Positions 9,767-19,682 of a stretch of 49,171 nt of DNA are shown in pieces; the first letter of the stretch is position 1; the number at the start of each line of letters is the position of its first letter. The position numbers and the translations under genes were made by a program. The DNA is from Phytophthora sp. 'mugwort' (taxonomy: Eukaryota; Oomycota; Peronosporomycetes; Peronosporales; Peronosporaceae). Location of the stretch: NCBI GenBank assembly GCA_033558025.1, contig JAUCEF010000094.1, positions 1 through 49,171 of the forward strand, in the 5' to 3' direction. The notes under the pieces are model-generated. The model had not been told where the DNA came from. It saw only the letters and a program-made list of their open reading frames with translations, and made no database searches.

Positions 9767-11761
9767 ATGTTATTATTAACTTTAATTTTTTTACCTTTTT
9801 TAGGTTCAGTAGCTTCTGGATTATTTGGTTTTTATATTGGCCGTAAAGGTTCTGTATTTATAACCACATTAACAACTTTTTTAAGTTGTCTTTTTTCATT
9901 TATTATTATATATAATTCAATTACAAATGAATATGAGTATATTATTTATATTTCAAATTGGATTAATAGTGGTTTATTTAATTGTAATTGGTGTTTTTTA
10001 TTTGATAGTTTAACTATGATAATGTTAATTGTTGTAACAAGTATTTCAACTTTAGTTCATTTATATTCTTCTAAATATATGGATCATGATCCACATTTAT
10101 CTAGATTTATGTCATATTTATCACTATTTACTTTTTTTATGATTATATTAGTTACAGGTGATAATTTTATGCAAATGTTTGTTGGATGGGAAGGTGTTGG
10201 TTTTTGTTCATATTTATTAATTAATTTTTGGTTTACACGTTTACAAGCGAATAAAGCAGCTATAAAAGCTATGTTAGTTAATCGAATTAGTGATTTAATC
10301 TTATTATTAGGTGTATTAACTGTTTTTTATAATATTAGAACTATTGAATATTTTAGTACATTTGCAGCAATTTCTATTGTTAAAGATTTTAAATTTATTT
10401 TTTTTAATTATATTTTAAGTATTATTGATGTTGCGTGTATTTTAATTTTTATAGGTGCTATGGGTAAATCTGCTCAAATTTTTTTACATTTATGGTTACC
10501 CGATGCTATGGAAGGACCTACGCCGGTTTCGGCATTAATCCATGCAGCGACTATGGTAACTGCTGGTGTTTATTTAATTGCACGTTGTTCACCAATGTTT
10601 GAATATTCAATGTTTTCTTTAAAAGTTATTACAATTATTGGAGCTTCTACAGCCTTTTTCTCAAGTACAATTGGTCTAGTACAAAATGATTTTAAAAAAA
10701 TAGTTGCCTATTCTACTTGTAGTCAATTAGGTTATATGTTTTTTGCTTGTGGATTATCAAATTATCCTTTAGCTATTTTTCATTTATCAAATCATGCATA
10801 TTTTAAAGCATTATTATTTTTATGTTCCGGTGCTGTAATTCATGCTATGGGTGATGAACAAGATATAAGAAAAATGGGTGGTTTAAGAAGAATTTTACCT
10901 TTTACTTATATAATGTTTTTAATAGGTTCATTATCTTTAATGGGTTTTCCTTTTTTAACTGGTTTTTATTCTAAAGATTTAATATTAGAAGTTGCATTTT
11001 CAAGTTTTAGTGAAACAGGTCATTTTGCTTATTGGTTGGGTACTATTGGTGCATTTTTTACGGCATTCTATTCAACACGTTTATTATTTTTTGCTTTTTT
11101 AAGTGAAACTAATGCCTATAAAAATGTTATTAAAAATGCACATGATGTTCCATTAGAAATGGGTATTCCTTTAGGAGTTTTAGCATTTGGTAGTATTTTT
11201 ATAGGTTATATTTCTAAAGATATGTTTGTTGGGTTAGGTTCAAATTTTTGGAATAACTCAATTTATATAAATCCATTTAATAATCAAATGATTGATGCTG
11301 AATTTTTACCAACATTTTTTAAATTATTACCTGTTATTTTAAGTTTTTGTGGCTTATTTTGTGCCTTTTATTTATATTTTTTTAAATTTAGATTTTTATA
11401 TAACTTAAAAATTTCAAAATATGGTCTTTATTTTTATAATTTTTTAAATAGAAAATGGTATTTTGATAAAATTTATTATGAATTTATTAATCAATATATA
11501 TTAAAAGTTGGTTATAATGTAACATATAAAATGATTGATAAAGGTTTAATTGAAATGTGTGGTCCTTTTGGTTTAATAACCGTTTTTTCTTTCTTAAGTC
11601 AAAAAATAATTTTATTACAAACAGGTTATATTTATCACTATTCATTATTAATGTTAATTAGCATTATTTGTTTAATAAATATTATTTTTTTTTCTATTAT
11701 TTATTTTTTTAATATTATTACTATTTTATTATTTTTATTTATTTTTTTATTAATTAAATAA
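9767..11761 (+). CDS. nad5: NADH dehydrogenase subunit 5
   Basis: Largest antiporter-like subunit of complex I, 664 residues including the C-terminal lateral helix region. Motifs: FLPFLGS at the N-terminus, MFVGWEGVGFCSYLLINFW, the HLWLPDAMEGPTPVSALIHA loop with AATMVTAGVYLIAR, and KKIVAYSTCSQLGYMFFA. It is preceded by a 204-base A+T spacer without a recognisable gene and followed by nad6 after 60 bases. Confidence 0.98.
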   Translation: MLLLTLIFLPFLGSVASGLFGFYIGRKGSVFITTLTTFLSCLFSFIIIYNSITNEYEYIIYISNWINSGLFNCNWCFLFDSLTMIMLIVVTSISTLVHLYSSKYMDHDPHLSRFMSYLSLFTFFMIILVTGDNFMQMFVGWEGVGFCSYLLINFWFTRLQANKAAIKAMLVNRISDLILLLGVLTVFYNIRTIEYFSTFAAISIVKDFKFIFFNYILSIIDVACILIFIGAMGKSAQIFLHLWLPDAMEGPTPVSALIHAATMVTAGVYLIARCSPMFEYSMFSLKVITIIGASTAFFSSTIGLVQNDFKKIVAYSTCSQLGYMFFACGLSNYPLAIFHLSNHAYFKALLFLCSGAVIHAMGDEQDIRKMGGLRRILPFTYIMFLIGSLSLMGFPFLTGFYSKDLILEVAFSSFSETGHFAYWLGTIGAFFTAFYSTRLLFFAFLSETNAYKNVIKNAHDVPLEMGIPLGVLAFGSIFIGYISKDMFVGLGSNFWNNSIYINPFNNQMIDAEFLPTFFKLLPVILSFCGLFCAFYLYFFKFRFLYNLKISKYGLYFYNFLNRKWYFDKIYYEFINQYILKVGYNVTYKMIDKGLIEMCGPFGLITVFSFLSQKIILLQTGYIYHYSLLMLISIICLINIIFFSIIYFFNIITILLFLFIFLLIK

Positions 11762-11821
11762 AAATAATAAAATATGTATCTTTTAAGATATAATTATAAA
11801 TTTATATAATTTAAATACATT

Positions 11822-12532
11822 ATGGATTTCGAAACAATTTTCTTTTATACTTTTTCAACTATAGCTTTAACTTCAGCTATATTTGTAATATATTCTACAA
11901 ATACAATATATTCTGCATTTTTTTTAATATTAGTTTTTACTAATTCAACTGGATTATTATTAATTTCTGAAATTGAATTTTTATCAATAATGTTAATTAT
12001 TATTTATGTAGGAGCTATTACTGTATTATTTTTATTTGTTATTATGATGCTAGATGTTAATGTTTTAATTGATAAAAATAAAATAAAAAATAATTTTGGT
12101 TATTTACCAATTATTTTTTTAATTAGTTTTATTTTTTTTTTAGAAACGTTTGTTATGTTTAGTAAAGTTTTTACATCATATTACCATTTAATAAATAATT
12201 CTTTTTTTACTCAAAAAGTAAATACTTTATTTTTTTTTCACGATAGTATGAAAGGTACTTTTGAAATATTTGTTGATGTCAAACCCTTTTTAAAAAATTT
12301 TATCTATCAATTAGATACTATTACAAATATTGAAACAATTGGACAAATTTTATATAGTTATTATGCTTTTTTTTTTTTAGTTGCAGGTATTATATTATTA
12401 ATAGCTTTAATAGGAGCGGTTACTTTAACTAAAAAGGAAAAAAAAAAATTTTTAAAACAAAATATTTATAAACAACTTTCACGAGATGCATTAAAAGCTA
12501 TTTTTAATGTATATTCAGATAAAACTGTTTAA
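11822..12532 (+). CDS. nad6: NADH dehydrogenase subunit 6
   Basis: Complex I membrane subunit J homologue, 236 residues. The third helix carries the family motif LSIMLIIIYVGAITVLFLFVIMML, split by the conserved YVGAI. A hydrophilic insert follows, then a last helix LVAGIILLIALIGAVTLT. It is the last protein gene of the plus-strand unit, 18 bases before trnR(ucu). Confidence 0.96.
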   Translation: MDFETIFFYTFSTIALTSAIFVIYSTNTIYSAFFLILVFTNSTGLLLISEIEFLSIMLIIIYVGAITVLFLFVIMMLDVNVLIDKNKIKNNFGYLPIIFLISFIFFLETFVMFSKVFTSYYHLINNSFFTQKVNTLFFFHDSMKGTFEIFVDVKPFLKNFIYQLDTITNIETIGQILYSYYAFFFLVAGIILLIALIGAVTLTKKEKKKFLKQNIYKQLSRDALKAIFNVYSDKTV

Positions 12533-12550
12533 TTCTTAATAAAACTAAAA

Positions 12551-12621
12551 CAATCTTAACTTAATTGGTAGAGTATTAGCCTTCTAAGCTTTAAAATCTT
12601 GGTTCAAATCCAAGAGATTGT
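12551..12621 (+). tRNA. trnR: tRNA-Arg (UCU)
   Basis: Acceptor CAATCTT/GAGATTG, T-arm CTTGG TTCAAAT CCAAG, and loop CTTCTAA giving UCU. The outer two anticodon-stem pairs are T-T oppositions, so the stem is weak. It reads AGA/AGG. Confidence 0.88.
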
Positions 12622-13033
12622 AATTAGTTTTATTTAAAAATTTCATTCTTAAAAAAAAAATAATTCAATTATTTTTATAATATAAATAATAAAATTTAAA
12701 TTTTTTAAGAAATAATAAATTAAAAAAATCAATTTTTTTCAATAAATATTCTAAAAAATATAAGAAGAATGCGTTCACTTACAAATTTAATATAAATACA
12801 GAATATTATTATTGCTAATTCTATAACTTTTAATCAAGATGGTTTAACATAAGTTATTGATGACATAAATATTTAAATAGATTAATTTTTATTAAATACT
12901 CAATAACTAAAATTAAATTAATATCAACATAGTTATAATTTAAAATCACATAATTAGTTTTTAATTGGTAAAAATTTACATAATGTATATATTGTATATC
13001 TAGAAACCTATTTAACAAATTAAATAGGTTTTT
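12622..13033. other. Gene-free spacer at a convergent boundary
   Basis: About 410 bases with no ORF of note and no RNA gene that I can fold. It holds one arm of a roughly 47-base inverted repeat (12651-12697, partner 16254-16302) and, at its right end, a strong hairpin with a T-run (13004-13035). Confidence 0.6.
12651..12697 (+). repeat. Inverted repeat arm flanking the cox block, left
   Basis: Reverse complement of 16254-16302 with one mismatch apart from A/T-run length. The core contains TAATTCAATTATTTTTATA followed by ATATAAATAATAAAATTT. The pair brackets the ORF137-cox1-tatA-like-cox2 block. Confidence 0.7.
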
Positions 13034-13035
13034 TT
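13004..13035 (+). terminator. Hairpin plus T-run between convergent units
   Basis: A perfect 11-base stem, AAACCTATTTA with TAAATAGGTTT, closes a 6-base loop and is followed by more T. It lies exactly between the end of the plus-strand nad7-to-trnR unit and the stop of the minus-strand ORF at 13034. It could end transcripts or set mRNA 3' ends. The function is inferred from structure and position. Confidence 0.6.
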
Positions 13036-13447
13036 AGCCATCTTCTTTAAAAATAGAAATTAAAATTTTAATTAAATGAGTCATCATTTTTTCAAATTCT
13101 TGTGGATTATCTTTTAATAAATGTCTTGGATGAATAGTTAGTTTTAATAATTCTAATAAATTTAATCCAGCCGCCCTTTTTTCAGGTTCACGTAACATTT
13201 TTAAAACAACTTGTTTTATTTGATTGAAAGTTTCATCATCGACGATATTCCTTAAATCCTGTAATGCAGAAACTATTGGAAAATCGCTATTGAAATAAAT
13301 TAAAAAAATAGTTAAACCTAAAATAAAAAAGGCACCTATTATAAATATTATATATTTTATATAATTTGATGTTTGTTCTTGTGATTCGTGTTTTTCAATA
13401 TTATTGTTGTCATTGTTTAAGTCTATTAAAATATTTTCGATATCCAT
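13034..13447 (-). CDS. Orphan membrane protein, 137 residues
   Basis: I do not recognise this protein. It has an acidic, Asn/Glu-rich N-terminus (about 1-28), one clear transmembrane helix (about 30-51, YIIFIIGAFFILGLTIFLIY), then a soluble, helix-forming C-terminal domain containing REPEKRAAGLNLLELLK and IHPRHLLKDNPQEFEKM. Composition is much less biased than the ribosomal proteins, with normal Glu, Arg and Leu, so it looks like a real, selected protein. It is the last gene of the minus block cox2-tatA-like-cox1-ORF and ends on a hairpin. Confidence 0.7.
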   Translation of the reverse strand: MDIENILIDLNNDNNNIEKHESQEQTSNYIKYIIFIIGAFFILGLTIFLIYFNSDFPIVSALQDLRNIVDDETFNQIKQVVLKMLREPEKRAAGLNLLELLKLTIHPRHLLKDNPQEFEKMMTHLIKILISIFKEDG

Positions 13448-13600
13448 AATTATAATTTAAATTATTTTATTAATAATTAATTTGTTATTAATTAAATTTT
13501 TATTTGATTTAATTTTTGAGATTTAATATTTTTTTTTATTTAAATTTTACTAATATTTTTTTCTCTTAAATAATATAAAAATTTTAAATTTTTATAAAAC

Positions 13601-13613
13601 ACCGTAAAACGGT
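13601..13613. repeat. Small G+C hairpin downstream of cox1
   Basis: ACCGT-AAA-ACGGT, a 5-base perfect stem in an otherwise A/T-only 242-base spacer between the orphan ORF and cox1. Possibly a processing signal; no more can be said. Confidence 0.3.
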
Positions 13614-13689
13614 ATTAATTAAATTAAAAATTTTTAATATAATTATTAATAAAGATTAATTTAATTATTAATAATTATAAAAATTTTTT

Positions 13690-15168
<1,479 letters not shown>

Positions 15169-15278
15169 TTATTTATATTTTTAAATTTTATTTTAAATGC
15201 AAAATTATATATTTTATTTTTAAATCAAAAAAAGCGTTGGTTTTTTTAATTTTTTATTATCAAAAAAATAAATTATTT

Positions 15279-15377
15279 TTATTTATTGAAAAATTGTTTG
15301 ATTTTATTAATTAATTTTTTAATATCAGTAAATAGTAATAATATTAAAAAAATTATACCAATGATTTTAAATACCAT
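15279..15377 (-). CDS. tatA: TatA-like 32-residue membrane protein
   Basis: A micro-ORF in the cox2-cox1 spacer, ATG at 15377, TAA at 15279-15281, starting 13 bases after the cox2 stop on the same strand. One short hydrophobic helix (residues 5-16) ends in LLLF. A Lys-rich amphipathic helix (19-32, IKKLINKIKQFF) follows. This is the TatA/E layout, where the helix ends in LFGxKKL; here Gly is replaced by Thr (LFTDIKKL). TatA would form the pore partner of TatC, which is encoded at 31781-32524. From memory, oomycete mitochondria carry an 'orf32' near cox2/cox1, which would fit, but I cannot verify that. The assignment rests on a very short sequence. Confidence 0.5.
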   Translation of the reverse strand: MVFKIIGIIFLILLLFTDIKKLINKIKQFFNK

Positions 15378-15390
15378 AAAAATTTTTTAA

Positions 15391-16167
15391 TTATATATTA
15401 AAATCAAAATTGATTTTATTTTTTAACCAAATTAAATAATCTTCTAATGAAACAGCTTCTACAACAATAGGCATAAATCCATGATTTACTCCACAAATTT
15501 CACTACATTGTCCATAAAAAACACCTTCACGTTTAATAAACATTGATGTTTGATTTAAACGACCAGGACAAGCATCTAATTTTATACCTAATGAAGGTAT
15601 TGCCCATGAATGTAAAACATCTGAAGCAGTAATTAATACTCGAATATGACTATTAGTTGGAACAACCACACGATTATCAACTTCTAAAATTCTAAATTGA
15701 CCTATTGCTAAATCATCTTCTTGAATCATATAACTATCAAAAATTAAAGGTTCATCAGAAAATTCTAAATTATCTGAATATTCATAACTCCAATACCATT
15801 GACTACCAATTACTTTTAAAGTAATAATAGGATCAATTACTTCATCCATTGAATATAATAAAGCAAAAGATGGAATAGCTACCGTTAATAAAATTAAGGC
15901 TGGAATAGAAGTCCAAATAATTTCAATAGTAGCACCATGTACAATTGTTGCTGGAATTTTATTTTTTTTTTCATCAAAAAGAGTAATAACTCTAAATAAC
16001 ATCCAACAAACAAATACAGTAATCATAATTAAAAAAAACATTAAATCATGATGAAAATTAATAATACCTTCCATAACAGGTGTTGCTGGATCTTGAAAAC
16101 CTAATTGCCAAGGTTCAGCCATATCTAAAAAAGTGAATTGATTATTTATATAATTTATTATTGTCAT
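15391..16167 (-). CDS. cox2: Cytochrome c oxidase subunit II
   Basis: Cytochrome c docking subunit of complex IV, 258 residues. Two N-terminal transmembrane helices are followed by the cupredoxin domain. The binuclear CuA site is complete: SDVLHSW with its His, and [15 protein letters not shown] with two Cys, the Glu, the His and the Met. The quinol/electron-entry aromatic stretch [11 protein letters not shown] is present. It heads the minus-strand block cox2-tatA-like-cox1-ORF. Confidence 0.98.
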   Translation of the reverse strand: MTIINYINNQFTFLDMAEPWQLGFQDPATPVMEGIINFHHDLMFFLIMITVFVCWMLFRVITLFDEKKNKIPATIVHGATIEIIWTSIPALILLTVAIPSFALLYSMDEVIDPIITLKVIGSQWYWSYEYSDNLEFSDEPLIFDSYMIQEDDLAIGQFRILEVDNRVVVPTNSHIRVLITASDVLHSWAIPSLGIKLDACPGRLNQTSMFIKREGVFYGQCSEICGVNHGFMPIVVEAVSLEDYLIWLKNKINFDFNI

Positions 16168-16760
16168 AATATACTTGAAATTTATTATTTTATTTAATTT
16201 TTAATATATACAAAATTAAGAGTTTTTGAATATTAATATTCAAGAAAAAATATAAATTTTATTATTTATATTGTAAAAATAATTGAATTATTTTTTTTTT
16301 TTCTTAAAGAATATAAAATTTTTTAAAAATTAAAATAATTTATATTAAATAATCATATTATTTTTAAAATGTTTTTATATACAATAATAAATATTAATGT
16401 AGAATATAATAAAAATGAAATAATAATTATTTAAAGAGTATTCATTTAACGATTAATCAATAATATTAACTAATAAATTAAAATTATTTAATATTGAGAA
16501 TGTTTTCTTAATATAAACATTAATTAATCTGTTTATGAATATTTTTTTAGGAATAATGGAGTAATTTTAAAATTGAATATTTATAATAATATTTTTATTT
16601 TAAACATATAAAACTATATTTATTATAAAATATTATAAATCTAAATTTAAATTCCCTTTGATTAAAAAGTATTTTAAATAAAATTTTATTTTTATAACTT
16701 GAATTTAATTAATTTCAGATATTATAAAATTTTTTTGATTTATAATATTTTATAATAAAC
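16168..16760. other. Gene-free spacer between cox2 and trnW
   Basis: 593 bases, the longest unassigned stretch of the genome unit. It contains an arm (16254-16302) of the inverted repeat shared with 12651-12697, a TGAATATTAATATTCA palindrome near 16227-16242, and otherwise A/T-rich sequence. I looked for a 5S rRNA and for coding frames and found none I can support. By position it is upstream of the minus-strand cox2 unit, so a promoter may lie here. Confidence 0.5.
16254..16302 (-). repeat. Inverted repeat arm flanking the cox block, right
   Basis: Partner of 12651-12697. About 47 bases pair with one substitution (G for A within TATATTGTAAAAA), and the closing T-run differs in length. Confidence 0.7.
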
Positions 16761-16831
16761 AGGAAAAATGGGACTTGAACCCATAACAATAATTTTGGAG
16801 ACTATGATTTTACCAATTAAACTATTTTCCT
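16761..16831 (-). tRNA. trnW: tRNA-Trp (CCA)
   Basis: Acceptor AGGAAAA/TTTTCCT, anticodon loop CTCCAAA giving CCA, and T-arm ATGGG TTCAAGT CCCAT. A CCA anticodon reads only UGG, supporting UGA as stop. Confidence 0.94.
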
Positions 16832-16861
16832 AAGACTTTTAATTTTAATTTAAGAATGCTT

Positions 16862-17477
16862 AAAGATCTCTTCCAGACACAGGTTCCCCTACGACTACCT
16901 TGTTACGACTTCATCAAAGTTACTAACCACTTTTTAGGAATTATAATTTATTTTATAAAAATTTTAAATTATTTTATTTAAATAATTATTAAATTTTATA
17001 AAAGAATTAAAAATTATTTTAAAAACAATCAACTTCCCTGATGTGACGGGCGGTGTGTACAAAGTCCAGTAACATATTCACCGCAGCATGCTGTTCTGCG
17101 ATTACTAGCGATTCCAACTTCATAAGGGCGAGTTTCAGCCCTTAATTCGAACTAAGATAATTTTTGAAGATTTGCTCCAACTTATATCATTATTGCTTCT
17201 CATTGTAATTATCATTGTAGCACGTGTGTAGCCCAACTCATAAGGGCCATGAAGACTTGACGTCATCCCCACCTTCCATTAACCTATCATTAATTTTTTC
17301 ATTAGAGTACTTTTATCTATTTATAATAAATTAGTAACTAATCATAGGGGTTGCGCTCGTTAAAGGATTTAACCAAACATTTCACAACACGAGCTGACGA
17401 CAGCCATGCAACACCTGTTTTTTATATAAAAATTTTAAATAAAAATTAGCAAGAGTTGGTAAGGTTCTGCGCGTATT

Positions 17478-17509
<32 letters not shown>

Positions 17510-18366
17510 TAGACTCCCGTCAATTCCTTTGAATTTCAATCTTGCGATTATACTTTTCAGGCGGAGTGCTTAACGCGTTAGCTGTTATATCTAAAAATTC
17601 TAAATATTAGCACTCATCGTTTACAGCATGGACTACCGGGGTCTCTAATCCCGTTCGCTACCCAAGCTTTCGTTTCTCAGTGTCAGTATATACCCAGATA
17701 ATTGCCTTCGCCATAGGTCTTCCTTCTATTATCAACGTATTTTATCACTCCAATAGAAATTCCATTATCCTCTATTTATACTCCAGTTTATCAGTTTTGA
17801 AAAAATGTATAAAGTTGAGCTTTAATTTGTTTCTTTCAACTTAAAAAACTACCTACAAACCCTTTACGCCTAATCATCCCGAATAATGCTCGCTCCTCCC
17901 GTATTACCGCGGCTGCTGGCACGGGTATTAGCCGGAACTTCTTTTTTAAGTACTGTCATTTTCCTCCTTAATGAAAGAGCTTTACAACCTAATTAGCCGT
18001 CATCACCCACTCGGTATTGCTGGATCAAGCTTCCGCTCATTGTCCAAAATTCCCCACTGCTGCCTTTAAAAAAGTTTGGGCCGTGTCTCAGTCCCAATGT
18101 GGCTGATCATTCTTTCAAACCAGCTAAAGATAATAGGCTTGGTTGTCTATTAAACTACCAACTACCATAATCTTGCGCAAACTCATCTTTTAACGTTAAA
18201 AACTTTAATTAATTTATTCAGTATTTTTATAAAAATAATTATTCTGAATTAAAAGGTAGATAATTCACGTGTTACTCACCCGTTCGCTATGTTTTAAAAA
18301 CATTCAACTTGCATGTGTTAAGCATACCGATAGCATTTATTCTGAGCCAGGATCAAACTCTATTTA
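16862..18366 (-). rRNA. rns: Small subunit (16S-like) ribosomal RNA
   Basis: The 5' end carries AGAGTTTGATCCTGGCTCAG near 18343-18362. The 3' end carries AAGTCGTAACAAGGTAGTCG and GGGGAACCTGTGTCTGGAAG near 16866-16912. The 530 loop (GTGCCAGCAGCCGCGGTAAT), the 790 region (ATTAGA-type, in the complement near 17635) and the ACGGGCGGTGTGTAC region near 17045 are all present, so it is one continuous bacterial-like molecule of about 1.5 kb. The bacterial 3' tail CCUCC (anti-Shine-Dalgarno) is not seen. The last variable stem (around 16940-17030) is expanded with A/T. Exact ends are approximate. Confidence 0.97.
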
Positions 18367-18732
18367 AGTTTTATATTAATTATTTAATATTAATTTTTAA
18401 AATAACAAATATTTAAAAATTTAATATTATAACATTCTTATATTAATTTTTGTCTTATATTGTCTTATATTGTCTTATATTGTCTTATATTGTCTTATAT
18501 TGTCTTAAAGGATTAAAATTTTTTAATTTTTAAAAATTCAATTAGTTATTAATAAAAATTTCTTTGTATCACGAAAAAAAAATATTATTTTTTGAAAAGG
18601 ATCCCCCCCTAAATATGTTTTTGAATTTTTTGTTGAAAAGATAAATATCTTTTTAACTTAACTATTTAAAGATATTTTATCTTTTTATCCTTTTTTTAAT
18701 TTGTTTATCCTTTTTTTTTTTTAGATCTTTAT
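18367..18732. promoter_or_regulatory. rns upstream spacer, candidate control region
   Basis: The spacer between rns and trnY, upstream of rns in the direction of transcription. It contains 5.7 copies of a 10-base repeat (18451-18507), a run of seven C at 18603-18609 next to GGATC, and an imperfect inverted repeat of about 19 bases (18637-18655 with 18665-18684). The mix of repeats, a G-run on the transcribed strand and a hairpin suggests a promoter or replication start. That is an inference. Confidence 0.4.
18451..18507. repeat. Tandem decamer TGTCTTATAT, 5.7 copies
   Basis: Five exact copies of TGTCTTATAT followed by TGTCTTA, about 90 bases upstream of the rns 5' end. No other such array was noticed in the window. 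Confidence 0.95.
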
Positions 18733-18816
18733 TGGAGAAAGTAGGATTTGAACCTACGTAGAAAATATTTCAACAAATTTACAGTCTGCCGCTTTTAACC
18801 ACTCAGCCATTTCTCC
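18733..18816 (-). tRNA. trnY: tRNA-Tyr (GUA)
   Basis: Acceptor GGAGAAA/TTTCTCC, class II long variable arm, anticodon stem ending CAGA around loop CTGTAAA giving GUA, and T-arm GTAGG TTCAAAT CCTAC. Confidence 0.94.
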
Positions 18817-18833
18817 TAAAGATATTTTAAATA

Positions 18834-18905
18834 TGTGATTAATGGGATTTGAACCCATAATATTTACTTGGAAGATAAAGGATTTACCAATTAATCTATA
18901 ATCAC
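18834..18905 (-). tRNA. trnG: tRNA-Gly (UCC)
   Basis: Acceptor GTGATTA/TAATCAC, anticodon stem TTTAT/GTAAA around loop CTTCCAA giving UCC, and T-arm ATGGG TTCAAAT CCCAT. Confidence 0.93.
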
Positions 18906-18966
18906 GTATATTTTTATTGTTTAAAAAATGTTTATTATTGTTTTAAAAAAGAAAAAGTGGAATAAA

Positions 18967-19527
18967 TTAATCCACTATTTCATAAGTATCAGGATCTAAT
19001 CGATCGATATCATCTATACGTTCACCTGTTTCAACATCTAAATAATGAAAATATCTATATAGATTCAGAGGATTTCCAGATCTTGTAATTTTTCTTTTTG
19101 GTGGTTTTGGTAAAGAGTCACTATCTGAATCAAAATTTAAATCAGTTGAAAAATTACTAGGAAAATCGCTTGGGAAATTGTCGCTATCAAAAAAAAAAGC
19201 ATCTAGAAATAAATAAAACAAAAAAGATAAAAAAAAAAAAACGAAAATAGTTGGCATATTATCGTCAATTCTTTTTAAAATACTTTTAGGTTTTTCTTCT
19301 TTTTTTAAAGCAGCTTCCTCAGCCTCAGTCTCTAAATCTATAAAATCTTCTAATAAAGTTATTTCAAGAGGTAAAAGAATTAAAATAAATTTAAAAATAT
19401 TTTGAAAAAATTTAGGATGTATTTTTAATATATCTTGTATAATTTTATATAGATTATAAGCAAAAAATATCCTTTTAATAATGTTAAAAAAAATCATAAT
19501 TTTTATAAAGAAGTAAATAAATGTCAA
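18967..19527 (-). CDS. Orphan membrane protein, 186 residues
   Basis: I do not recognise this protein. A hydrophobic N-terminus (about 1-25) and a second segment (about 45-58) are followed by an acidic stretch rich in Glu, then a strong transmembrane helix (about 90-113, MPTIFVFFFLSFLFYLFLDAF), a Ser/Asp/Phe/Pro low-complexity linker, a basic patch PKPPKRKITR, and an acidic tail with DVETGERIDDIDRLDPD. The C-terminal third uses more G and C than neighbouring ribosomal genes. It sits alone between two trnG genes. A transmembrane helix followed by a (F/N)-SD-FP motif also occurs in the 137-residue ORF at 13034, a weak hint of kinship. Confidence 0.65.
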   Translation of the reverse strand: MTFIYFFIKIMIFFNIIKRIFFAYNLYKIIQDILKIHPKFFQNIFKFILILLPLEITLLEDFIDLETEAEEAALKKEEKPKSILKRIDDNMPTIFVFFFLSFLFYLFLDAFFFDSDNFPSDFPSNFSTDLNFDSDSDSLPKPPKRKITRSGNPLNLYRYFHYLDVETGERIDDIDRLDPDTYEIVD

Positions 19528-19560
19528 TACTAATATTATTCCCTAATTAAAAAATGGAAA

Positions 19561-19582
19561 TACCAAATACTGCCTTTGGGTA
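19561..19582. repeat. Hairpin upstream of the 186-residue ORF
   Basis: TACCAAA and TTTGGGTA pair with one bulged G around the loop TACTGCC. It is the only G+C-containing element in the 70-base spacer between trnG(gcc) and the orphan ORF. Role unknown. Confidence 0.35.
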
Positions 19583-19597
19583 CATTTATTTGAATTA

Positions 19598-19670
19598 AGC
19601 AAAAAAAGGGATTTGAACCCTCAACATTAACCTTGGCAAGGTTATACTCTACCATTGAGCTATTTTTGCT
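19598..19670 (-). tRNA. trnG: tRNA-Gly (GCC)
   Basis: Acceptor AGCAAAA/TTTTGCT, anticodon stem AACC/GGTT around loop TTGCCAA giving GCC, and T-arm with TTCAAAT. With trnG(ucc), all glycine codons are covered. Confidence 0.94.
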
Positions 19671-19682
19671 AATAAATTATTT

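Noticed and set aside
18451..18507. CRISPR-like array
   Set aside because: Units are 10 bases with no spacers; a simple tandem repeat in a mitochondrial genome.
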